Part shown: positions 20,804 through 28,011 of the stretch, one piece after another | How positions within the stretch are numbered: the first letter of the stretch is position 1 | Layout of the letters: each line of letters starts with the position of its first letter | Source of the DNA: an uncultured Pseudomonadota bacterium | GTDB lineage: Bacteria; Pseudomonadota; Gammaproteobacteria; Burkholderiales; Eutrophovitaceae | Length of the DNA: 37,820 nucleotides | Assembly (NCBI GenBank): GCA_937983055.1 | Contig: CALJLA010000199.1 | Coordinates: 1-37,820 of the forward strand | Direction of reading: 5' to 3' | The notes under the pieces: model-generated | What the model was told of the DNA's origin: nothing | Databases searched by the model: none | The model's input: the letters and a program-made list of their open reading frames with translations, nothing else | Position numbers and translations under genes: made by a program

Positions 20804-23230
20804 ATGGCAGACCAACCAGACATGTTCGGCGATGACGGCGCGGCCGTCGTCGACAAGGCAAAGAAGGCCGTGGAGAAGAAGCCCGCTGCCGGTGGCGGCA
20901 ATGGCAGTTCCCTGCCGCCGCACTTCGCGCCGATGACCGGCGGTTTCGAGGACAGGCTGCCGCTCGGCAAGTACGCCTCGACCCAGTACCTCCAGTACGC
21001 GATCGCCACGGTGAAGGACCGCGCGCTGCCGCGGGTGTCCGACGGGCAGAAGCCGGTGCAGTCGCGCATTCTCTATGCGATGTGGGAAATGAACGCCGCC
21101 TCGGGAACGCCGCGCAAGAAGTCGGCGAGGGTGGTTGGCGATGTGCTCGGCAAGTTCCATCCGCACGGCGACGCATCGGTGTACGACGCGCTGGTGCGCA
21201 TGGCGCAGGAATTTACGCTGCGCTACCCGCTGATCGACGGCGAGGGCAACTTCGGCTCGCGCGACGGCGACGACGCCGCGGCCATGCGCTATACGGAGGC
21301 GCGGCTGACCCGGTTCTCGGAAGTGCTGCTGTCGGAGCTGGACCAGGGCACGGTGGATTTCATCCCCAACTACGACGGCAGCGTGCAGGAGCCCAGGGTG
21401 CTGCCGGCGCGCCTGCCGGTGCTGCTGCTCAACGGTGCTGCCGGCATCGCGGTCGGCATGGCGACCGAGATTCCGAGCCACAACCTCACCGAGGTGGGGA
21501 ACGCCGCGATCGCGATGATCAAGGACCCGAACCTGTCGGTGCGCCAGATCATGCGCTCGATCAAGGGGCCGGATTTTCCCGGCGGCGGCCAGATCATCAC
21601 GCCGCGCGAAGAGATGGTGGCGGCCTACAGCAGCGGCCGGGGCAGCGTGCGGGTGCGGGCGCGCTGGACCATCGAGCGCCTTGCGCGCGGCCAGTGGCAG
21701 CTGGTGGTGACCGAGCTGCCGCCCGGCACCTCGGCCAGAAAGGTGCTGGAGGAAATCGACGCCCTCACCAATCCGCAGCCGCGGCCGGGCAAGAAATCCG
21801 TTTCGCCGGAGCAGCAACGCGAGAAGCAGCTGATGCTTTCGATGCTCGATCGCGCACGCGACGAATCCGACCGGCTGCACCCGGTACGGCTGGTGTTCGA
21901 GCCCAAGACCTCGAAGATCGACGAGACCGAGTTCGTCAACCTGCTGCTCGCCAAGACCGGCATGGAAACGAACGTGCCGATCAACCTGGTGACTATCGGG
22001 CTGGACGGCCGGCCGGCGGGCAAGAATCTGCGCGACGTGCTGTCGGAGGGGGTGCAGTTCCGCTTCCAGACCGTCACCCGGCGCACCCGGCACCGGCTCG
22101 ACAAGGTGCTCGATCGCATCCATGTGCTCGAAGGGCGCATGCTGGTGCTGCTCAATGTCGACAAGGTGATCAAGCTGATCCGCAATTCGGACGAGCCGAA
22201 GGCCGACCTGATGAAGGCTTTCAAGCTGAGCGAGCGCCAGGCCGAGGATATTCTCGAGATGCGCCTGCGCCAGCTGGCGAAGCTGGAGCACATCCGCATC
22301 GAGCAGGAACTGAAAGACCTGCAGAAGGAAGGCAAGGGGCTGGAAAAGATCCTGAAGGACCGCAAGGTGCTGGAAGCGCTGGTGTCCGGCGAGATCGAGG
22401 CCGACGTGAAGATGTTCGGCGACAAGCGCCGCACCATGATCGAGGAATCGGAGAAAGCGGTGCTGGAAACGCCGACGCTCAACGAGCCGGTGACCGTCGT
22501 CTTCTCGCGCAAGGGGTGGGTGCGCGCCCGTCAGGGCTGGGAAGTGGACCCGAATGCGCTGTCGTTCAAGGAAGGCGACGGGCTGATGGCGCTACTCAAG
22601 GTGCGCACCGTCGACCCGGTGGTGTTCCTCGATTCCAAGGGGCGGGCCTACAGCGTCGAGGTGTCGCAGCTGCCCTCGGCGCGCGGCGACGGCGTGCCGG
22701 CCTCGTCGCTGGTCGACGTGCAGGAGGGCGCGCACATCATGTACTGCCTGGCGGGCAGCCCGGAGACCCGGCTGATCGTGGCCTCCAGCGGCGGCTACGG
22801 ATTTCTGTCAAAGCTCGCCGACATGGTGTCCAACCGCAGGGCCGGCCGCGAGTTCATGACGATGCCCGAGAATGAAACGCCCATCGAACCCTTTGTCTAT
22901 GAGGAAGCGTCCGGCAATTTCGTCGCGGCGCTGTCGGAGAAAGGCCGGCTGCTGCTGTTCGCCATCGACGAGCTGAAGGTGATGGGCAAGGGCCGCGGCA
23001 TGATCGTGATGGGATTGGACGAAGGCGAGAAACTCGCCGCCGTGGCGGTGTCCGACCGGCCCGAACTGACCATTACCGGCGTCGCCCAGCGCAGCGGCAA
23101 GGAAAAGTCGATCGAGCTGAAGAAAGACAAGCTGACGCACCACGTGCTGAAGCGCGCACGCATGGGCCGCGTGCTGCCCGAGAAACTCAAGATGCCGCTG
23201 GCGATCCAGGTCGCGCGCAAGACGTCCTGA
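20804..23230 (+). CDS. parC: DNA topoisomerase IV subunit A
   Basis: An 808-residue type IIA topoisomerase breakage-reunion subunit. The catalytic tyrosine is Y163 in AAMRYTEARLT. The winged-helix/QRDR segment is GKFHPHGDASVYDALVRMAQEF (116-137). The tower and coiled coil follow (LKDLQKEGKGLEKILKDRKV), then the C-terminal beta-pinwheel from about residue 550 with ParC-type blades lacking a GyrA box (QRRGGKG not seen). The N-terminus is 40-50 residues longer than in E. coli ParC and is Lys/Ala/Gly-rich. The position equivalent to quinolone-contacting Ser80 of E. coli ParC is alanine (A124) and that of Glu84 is aspartate (D128). The ATG has no clear ribosome site. Confidence 0.96.
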   Translation: MADQPDMFGDDGAAVVDKAKKAVEKKPAAGGGNGSSLPPHFAPMTGGFEDRLPLGKYASTQYLQYAIATVKDRALPRVSDGQKPVQSRILYAMWEMNAASGTPRKKSARVVGDVLGKFHPHGDASVYDALVRMAQEFTLRYPLIDGEGNFGSRDGDDAAAMRYTEARLTRFSEVLLSELDQGTVDFIPNYDGSVQEPRVLPARLPVLLLNGAAGIAVGMATEIPSHNLTEVGNAAIAMIKDPNLSVRQIMRSIKGPDFPGGGQIITPREEMVAAYSSGRGSVRVRARWTIERLARGQWQLVVTELPPGTSARKVLEEIDALTNPQPRPGKKSVSPEQQREKQLMLSMLDRARDESDRLHPVRLVFEPKTSKIDETEFVNLLLAKTGMETNVPINLVTIGLDGRPAGKNLRDVLSEGVQFRFQTVTRRTRHRLDKVLDRIHVLEGRMLVLLNVDKVIKLIRNSDEPKADLMKAFKLSERQAEDILEMRLRQLAKLEHIRIEQELKDLQKEGKGLEKILKDRKVLEALVSGEIEADVKMFGDKRRTMIEESEKAVLETPTLNEPVTVVFSRKGWVRARQGWEVDPNALSFKEGDGLMALLKVRTVDPVVFLDSKGRAYSVEVSQLPSARGDGVPASSLVDVQEGAHIMYCLAGSPETRLIVASSGGYGFLSKLADMVSNRRAGREFMTMPENETPIEPFVYEEASGNFVAALSEKGRLLLFAIDELKVMGKGRGMIVMGLDEGEKLAAVAVSDRPELTITGVAQRSGKEKSIELKKDKLTHHVLKRARMGRVLPEKLKMPLAIQVARKTS

Positions 23231-23265
23231 TCGCGCTTGCGTTACCGCGAACGTCAAAAAAAGGC

Positions 23266-23300
23266 GGACTCGGGACTCGGGACTCGGGACGCCGGACTCG
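23266..23300 (+). repeat. Heptamer array C1 (GGACTCG x5)
   Basis: Five consecutive heptamers, the fourth degenerate (GGACGCC), start 36 bp after the parC stop. No clear inverted mate was found. Confidence 0.9.
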
Positions 23301-23377
23301 CAGGAAAACCCCGGTTGGGGCGGCGCTGTGAGGCGCGCCGCTACCGGCAGCCCGAACTGTTGAGCGAACCATCCAGT

Positions 23378-23508
23378 CACCCAGGCACCAGGAACTTCCG
23401 ATTCAGATTTTGTCTTCCAGCGACTCGCGGATTATCCGGTCGAGCAGAGCAAAATGCCGGAAGCAAGATTTCGAGCTTCTCTTGGTGCTTTGGTGCCTTG
23501 GTGGTTCG
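23378..23508. repeat. Inverted octamer pair C2/C3
   Basis: The left arm CACCCAGG CACCAGG (23378-23392) faces a right arm at 23481-23508 that reads on the minus strand as CACCAAGG, CACCAAAG, CACCAAG. The core is 88 bp. The arrangement resembles locus D at 27868. Confidence 0.7.
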
Positions 23509-23536
23509 CACCGATTTCGCCTTTTCAGTTCGCTTT

Positions 23537-23556
23537 CCTCCGCGTGCCTCGCGGTG
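23537..23556 (-). repeat. Repeat arm C4 following the ABC transporter stop
   Basis: On the minus strand it reads CACCGCGAGG then CACGCGGAGG, beginning 10 bp after the stop codon of the minus-strand gene. It is the same type of unit with two extra bases. Confidence 0.6.
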
Positions 23557-23566
23557 AAAAGAGCTT

Positions 23567-25066
23567 CTAACGAAGAACGGCGCGGCGAAGCCCTGCCGGC
23601 ACGAGCAGGCGGTCGAGCAGCTCGAAGAAGAAATGCACCAGCAGCGCCAGCGCGGCGGCAGGCACTGCGCCGGCGAGCAGGGTGGCGTTGTCGTTTAGGG
23701 CGAGGCCCTGGGCGATGCGCTCGCCGAAGCCGCCGGCGCCGATGAAGGCGGCGATGGTGGCGGTGCCGACGTTGATCACCGCCGAAGTCTTGATGCCGGC
23801 GAGGATGGCGCGCGAGGCGAGCGGCAGCTCGATCTTGCGCAGCCGGTAGCCGGCGCTCAGGCCGAGGGCGAGCGCCGAATCGCGCAGGTCCGGCCCGATG
23901 TCGGACAGGCCGGTGTAGGTGTTGCGCACGATCGGCAGCAGTGCGTAAAGGAACAGCGCGGCCAGCGCGGGAACGGCGCCGATGCGGCCGAATACCGGAA
24001 TCAGAAAGGCGAACAGCGCCAGCGACGGCACGGTCTGAATAAGCCCCACCGCAGACAGCACCGGCTGCCGCGCCGGTGGCCAGCGCCAGGCCAGAACGCC
24101 CAGCGGCAGGCCGATGGCGACGGCGGCGGCGAGCGAGACCAGCACCAGCATCAGGTGCTCGTACGCAAGCCGCGCGAGATCCGGCGCGAACAGCCGGGCC
24201 CGGAAACCGTCAGGGTCGCCAGCCGCAACCCGTCCGAGAAACTCATCCGCGATCGCGCCGAAGCTGCGCCCGTCGAGTTCGGCGCGGGCATTGAGGCCGA
24301 TCATCGTTTGCTCGTCGATGGCGCCTTCGAGGGAGTTGAGCGCCGCCCAGGTTCGCGGCAGACGTTCGGGCAGGCCTTGCCGGTACAGCAGCAGTGCGTC
24401 GTACACCGGGAAGAATTGGCGATCGTCGGCCAGCACCCGCAGCCGGTAGCGCCCGATCTTGGCGTCGGTGCTGTAGGCGTCGATGACGTCGACCTGGCCT
24501 GCGGCGACCGCTTCGTACGCGAGCCCGTGATCGAGCCCGCGCGGCGTCGGCTGCGGCAGATCGTAGGCGCTGCGCAGTCCGGGCCAGCCATCGGCGCGCC
24601 CGATGAATTCCTGCGACAGGCCGAAGACGAGCTGCGGGTGCCGCGCGAGATCGGAAAGGGTACGCACGCCAAGACGCTCGGCCGGCGATTCGCGCATGGC
24701 GAGCGCATAGGTGTTGTTGAAGCCCAGGCGCACGCTGGCTTCCAGGCCGAGCGGCGCCAGCCGCGCGTTCAGCTCGCGCATCGACAGCCTGCGCGTGCTC
24801 TTCAGGATCTCGCGCTCGATGGTGCCGGAGTATTCGGGATAGAGGTCGATCTCGCCGCTTACCAGCGCGGCGTAGACGATGCCGGTGTTGCCGAGGCCCT
24901 GCTTGTGGATGACCTCGGCTTCGCCGGCGCGCTGCGCGGTGCGGGCGACGATCTCACCGAGAATGTACGACTCGGTAAATCGCTTGGAGCCGACGCTTAG
25001 CGTTTGCGCCTGTGCGCAGCAGGCAAGCGCGATCGAGATCGCGGTCAGTACGGCGCGCGCTGTCAC
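23567..25066 (-). CDS. Betaine/osmoprotectant ABC transporter, binding-protein and permease fusion
   Basis: A 499-residue fusion. A signal peptide (TARAVLTAISIALACCAQAQ) leads into an OpuAC-like binding domain (VGSKRFTESYILGEIVA, GEIDLYPEYSGTI, AYSTDAKIGRYRLRVLADD) up to about residue 285. An OpuB/ProW-type permease follows, with helices from about 300 (LMLVLVSLAAAVAIGLPLGVLAWRW) and the EAA-like loop ALALGLSAGYRLRKIELPLASRAILAGIKTS. The binding domain is therefore N-terminal to the permease, the reverse of Lactococcus OpuABC. Likely substrates are glycine betaine, choline or related osmolytes. GTG is the start, and it overlaps the ATPase stop in a GTGA, so the two are translationally coupled. 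Confidence 0.92.
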   Translation of the reverse strand: MTARAVLTAISIALACCAQAQTLSVGSKRFTESYILGEIVARTAQRAGEAEVIHKQGLGNTGIVYAALVSGEIDLYPEYSGTIEREILKSTRRLSMRELNARLAPLGLEASVRLGFNNTYALAMRESPAERLGVRTLSDLARHPQLVFGLSQEFIGRADGWPGLRSAYDLPQPTPRGLDHGLAYEAVAAGQVDVIDAYSTDAKIGRYRLRVLADDRQFFPVYDALLLYRQGLPERLPRTWAALNSLEGAIDEQTMIGLNARAELDGRSFGAIADEFLGRVAAGDPDGFRARLFAPDLARLAYEHLMLVLVSLAAAVAIGLPLGVLAWRWPPARQPVLSAVGLIQTVPSLALFAFLIPVFGRIGAVPALAALFLYALLPIVRNTYTGLSDIGPDLRDSALALGLSAGYRLRKIELPLASRAILAGIKTSAVINVGTATIAAFIGAGGFGERIAQGLALNDNATLLAGAVPAAALALLVHFFFELLDRLLVPAGLRRAVLR

Positions 25067-25815
25067 GCCTGCAGGCCCCCGAATGCGTTGCCCGGCGCGC
25101 GCTGCGCGGAGATGAATGCGCTGACATAGGGGTCGGCCGGGCGCTCGACCAGGTTTCGCAGGGTGCCCTGCTGAACGATGCGGCCCTCGCGCATCAGCAC
25201 CAGGTGCTGCGCGAACCAGACCGCCTCGTGCATGTCGTGTGTCACCAGCACCACTGTCTTGCGAAGCCGGGCGAAGATCGACTTCAGCTCGGCGTGCAGC
25301 GCGCTGCGGGTGATCGGGTCGAGTGCGCCGAGCGGTTCGTCGAGCAGCAGCACCTCCGGGTCGAGCATGAGCGCGCGCATCAGGGCCACGCGCTGGCGCT
25401 GCCCGCCGGACAATTCCCAGGGGAAGCGGTCGAGCAGGGTGGAATCGAGCGCCACCAGGGCCGCGAGCTCATTGAGGCGTTGCCCGATGCGTCCCGCCGG
25501 CCAGCGCAGAAAATTCGCGGCCAGCGTGACATTGTCGCGGGCGCACAGGTGGGGAAACAGCCCGCCTTCCTGAATGACGTAACCGATGCGATGGCGCACG
25601 CGGTCGGCGTTTTGCGGCGACAGCACCGTGCCGTCGAGCATGACGCGGCCGCCGTCGGGCACCAGCAGCCCGGCGATCAAGCGCAGCAGCGTGGATTTGC
25701 CGCAGCCGCTGGGACCGATGACCGCGCTCGTCTGCGCCGGGGCGAAGTCGAGCGTCAGCGGCGCAAGCGTGAAGCGCTCACCCAGCGTCTTCGTGACCAG
25801 TTCGAGGCGAATCAT
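25063..25815 (-). CDS. Betaine/osmoprotectant ABC transporter ATP-binding protein
   Basis: A 250-residue ABC ATPase of the OpuBA/ProV/OsmV group without the CBS tail of ProV. Walker A is GPSGCGKST (34-42), the Q-loop lies in IGYVIQEGGLFPHL, the signature LSGGQRQRVALMRAL precedes Walker B LLLDEPLGALD, and the switch histidine is in LVTHDMHEA. The frame is open 78 codons upstream into the region divergent to the flavoprotein gene, but MIRLELVTKTLGERF matches the family start. The ribosome site is poor. It is encoded first in a two-gene operon with the binding-protein/permease fusion. Its 3' end overlaps the next gene by 4 bp. Confidence 0.93.
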   Translation of the reverse strand: MIRLELVTKTLGERFTLAPLTLDFAPAQTSAVIGPSGCGKSTLLRLIAGLLVPDGGRVMLDGTVLSPQNADRVRHRIGYVIQEGGLFPHLCARDNVTLAANFLRWPAGRIGQRLNELAALVALDSTLLDRFPWELSGGQRQRVALMRALMLDPEVLLLDEPLGALDPITRSALHAELKSIFARLRKTVVLVTHDMHEAVWFAQHLVLMREGRIVQQGTLRNLVERPADPYVSAFISAQRAPGNAFGGLQA

Positions 25816-25893
25816 GGGGTGCGTCGCAGTGTATGCCGGGCGTTTCGCTGTTCGCAACTCCCGATCGGATGCATTACTTTTCGGAACAATGCT

Positions 25894-25922
25894 TTGCAAC
25901 GGCCGGGTCGCGGTATTACCAT
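25894..25922 (+). promoter_or_regulatory. Candidate promoter of the flavoprotein-kor genes
   Basis: TTGCAA and TACCAT, each 4 of 6 to consensus, are separated by 17 bases about 110 bp before the TTG start. Confidence 0.3.
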
Positions 25923-26019
25923 ATGTTTCAGAACGCTTGGGTGCCGTGAGGCATCGCGGACCGCAAGAACGCCCAAAACAGGCAGCCTCCACTGCGCGTG
26001 GATGTGCCGGTCCGCAGGC

Positions 26020-26032
26020 AGGAGGAGGAGGG
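26020..26032 (+). promoter_or_regulatory. Extended Shine-Dalgarno that fixes a TTG start
   Basis: AGGAGGAGGAGGG abuts the TTG at 26033. It offers overlapping anti-SD matches and is the only strong site near the beginning of the conserved protein; no ATG is in frame within a useful distance. Confidence 0.8.
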
Positions 26033-27841
26033 TTGAAGCCGACTGACATCGAACACCCCGACTACTTTCACAGAGTCGTGGATTGTCAGTGGGCATGTCC
26101 TGCCCACACCCCCGTTCCCGAATACATCCGCTTGATCGCCGCCGGCCGCCACGCCGACGCGTACATGATCAACGGGAAGTCCAACGTGTTCCCCGGCATT
26201 CTCGGTCGCACCTGCGACCGCCCGTGCGAGCCGGCCTGCCGGCGCGGCCGGGTCGAGGAGGAACCGGTGGCCATCTGCCGGTTGAAGCGCGTCGCCGCCG
26301 ATCACAAGGGCGATATCCGCGCCCGTCTGCCGCATGCGCCGAAGCAGCGCAGCGGCAAGCGCATCGCCTGCGTGGGCGCGGGTCCGGCCTCGCTCACGGT
26401 GGCGCGCGACCTGGCGGTGCTCGGGCATGAAGTCGTGCTGTTCGATGCCGACAGCCGCGCCGGCGGCATGATCCGCAGCCAGATTCCGCGCTTTCGCCTG
26501 CCCGAAACGGTGATCGACGAGGAAGTCGGCTATATCCTCGATCTTGGCGTCGAGCTGCGTGCCGGCGAGCGGATCGACAGTCTTAAATCGCTGCTCGAAA
26601 AGGGCTTCGACGCGGTGTTTGTCGGCAGCGGCGCGCCACGCGGTCGCGACCTCGACATCCCCGGACGCAGCGAGGCGGCCGCCAACATCCACATCGGCAT
26701 CGACTGGCTCTCAAGCGTTTCTTTCGGCCACGTCAGCAGCATCGGGAAACGCGTGGTGGTGCTCGGCGGCGGAAACACCGCGATGGACTGCTGCCGCTCC
26801 GCACGCAGGCTTGGCGGAGAGGACGTGCGCGTCGTGGTGCGCAGCGGCTTCGAGGAGATGAAGGCCTCGTCCTGGGAAAAAGAGGACGCGATGCACGAAG
26901 GCATTCCCATCCTCAACTACATGGTGCCGAAGGAGTTTACCCACGCCAACGGGCGGCTGACCGGCGTGCTGTTCGAAAAGGTGAGCGCGGTCCGCGATCA
27001 GGACGGGCGTCGCCGGCTGGTGCCGACCGGCGAAGCGCCGCAGCACATCGAGTGCGACGACGTGCTGGTGGCGATCGGGCAGGAGAACGCCTTTCCCTGG
27101 ATCGAGCGCGACATCGGCATCGAGTTCGACCGCAACGGAATGCCGAAGGTCGATGAACGCACCATGCAATCGACCCATCCGCGCGTGTTCTTCGGCGGCG
27201 ACGCGGCCTTCGGTCCCAAGAACATCATCTGGGCGGTGGCGCACGGCCACGAGGCCGCGGTATCGATCGACAAGCTCTGCAACGGCGAGGACGTGCACCA
27301 GCGGCCGGCCCCGCACACCTCGCTGCTCAGCCAGAAGATGGGCATCCACGAGTGGAGCTACGACAACGCGCCCACCCTGGATGCGCGCTTCCGTGTGCCC
27401 TGGGCCGACAAGAAGGTCACGCTGAAGAACATCAAGGTGGAGGTGGAGCTCGGTTTCGACGCCAAGAGCGCCTACGCGGAAGCGCGGCGCTGCCTGAACT
27501 GCGACGTTCAGACCGTGTTTTCCACGCCGCTGTGCATCGAGTGCGACGCCTGCGTCGATATCTGCCCGATGGACTGCATTACCTTTACCGGCAACGGCGA
27601 GGAAGCGGACCTGCGCAAGCGGCTGCGCGCGCCGGCCGTCAACGAGACGCAGGCACTGTACGTCTCCGCCAACCTGAAGACCGGCCGGGTAATGGTCAAG
27701 GACGAAGACCTGTGCCTGCACTGCGGGCTGTGCGCGGAACGCTGCCCGACCGGGGCGTGGGACATGCGCAAGTTCTACCTGGAGACCGCGCAGGCCGGCC
27801 CGGCCTGCCGCTCAAAGCACAAAGCCGCCGAGCCGGCCTAG
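26033..27841 (+). CDS. NAD(P)H-linked flavo-iron-sulfur subunit (GltD-like plus 2[4Fe-4S] ferredoxin domain)
   Basis: A 602-residue protein in three parts. The N-terminal GltD/DPYD-type [4Fe-4S] domain has C18 and C22 (VDCQWACPAHTPVPEYIRL) and C61, C65, C69 (RTCDRPCEPAC). A two-dinucleotide-fold flavoprotein follows, with FAD loop VGAGPAS (114-120) and NAD(P) loop VVVLGGGNTAMD near 240. The C-terminal ferredoxin has CIECDACVDICPMDC and CLHCGLCAERCPTG. It should pass electrons between a 2-oxoacid:acceptor oxidoreductase and NADP(H), as in the 2-oxoglutarate:NADP+ oxidoreductase of Azoarcus/Thauera. TTG is the probable start. korA and korB follow on the same strand, separated by gaps that hold repeat elements. 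The electron direction is not decided by sequence. Confidence 0.9.
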   Translation: MKPTDIEHPDYFHRVVDCQWACPAHTPVPEYIRLIAAGRHADAYMINGKSNVFPGILGRTCDRPCEPACRRGRVEEEPVAICRLKRVAADHKGDIRARLPHAPKQRSGKRIACVGAGPASLTVARDLAVLGHEVVLFDADSRAGGMIRSQIPRFRLPETVIDEEVGYILDLGVELRAGERIDSLKSLLEKGFDAVFVGSGAPRGRDLDIPGRSEAAANIHIGIDWLSSVSFGHVSSIGKRVVVLGGGNTAMDCCRSARRLGGEDVRVVVRSGFEEMKASSWEKEDAMHEGIPILNYMVPKEFTHANGRLTGVLFEKVSAVRDQDGRRRLVPTGEAPQHIECDDVLVAIGQENAFPWIERDIGIEFDRNGMPKVDERTMQSTHPRVFFGGDAAFGPKNIIWAVAHGHEAAVSIDKLCNGEDVHQRPAPHTSLLSQKMGIHEWSYDNAPTLDARFRVPWADKKVTLKNIKVEVELGFDAKSAYAEARRCLNCDVQTVFSTPLCIECDACVDICPMDCITFTGNGEEADLRKRLRAPAVNETQALYVSANLKTGRVMVKDEDLCLHCGLCAERCPTGAWDMRKFYLETAQAGPACRSKHKAAEPA

Positions 27842-27867
27842 TTTCGATCAACCCCAACATCATGTTC

Positions 27868-27945
27868 ACCACCAAGTCACCAAGGACACCAGGAAGGGCG
27901 GCAGCGAAACCGGGTTCCCTGGTGTGCCTGGTGCCCCTGGTGGTT
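27868..27945. repeat. Inverted octamer pair D between the flavoprotein gene and korA
   Basis: The left arm at 27868-27894 holds CACCAAG, CACCAAGG and CACCAGG units. The right arm at 27915-27945 reads on the minus strand ACCACCAGG, CACCAGG, CACCAGGG. The core is about 20 bp, so the transcript can fold into an imperfect hairpin of more than 20 pairs. It starts 27 bp after the upstream stop codon. Confidence 0.85.
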
Positions 27946-28011
27946 CGGAATGTCTCTTCATGCGACAAGCGTCCGGACTTTCTGCAATGAGCATCGGCGC
28001 CCGTTAGGACA

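Larger units (their letters stand above)
23231..23566. other. 336-bp convergent intergenic region filled with repeat arms
   Basis: Between parC (plus) and the ABC transporter gene (minus) no coding sequence is supported; the open frames across it lack ribosome sites and protein-like composition. It holds the heptamer array at 23266-23300, an inverted octamer pair at 23378-23508, and a GC-rich two-unit arm at 23537-23556. CCCC-AACC-GGGG-TTTT on the minus strand (23305-23320) is a weak possible terminator. Confidence 0.7.

Noticed and set aside
23237..23557. 106-codon open frame in the parC-ABC gap
   Set aside because: It is made largely of repeat arms and has no conserved pattern.
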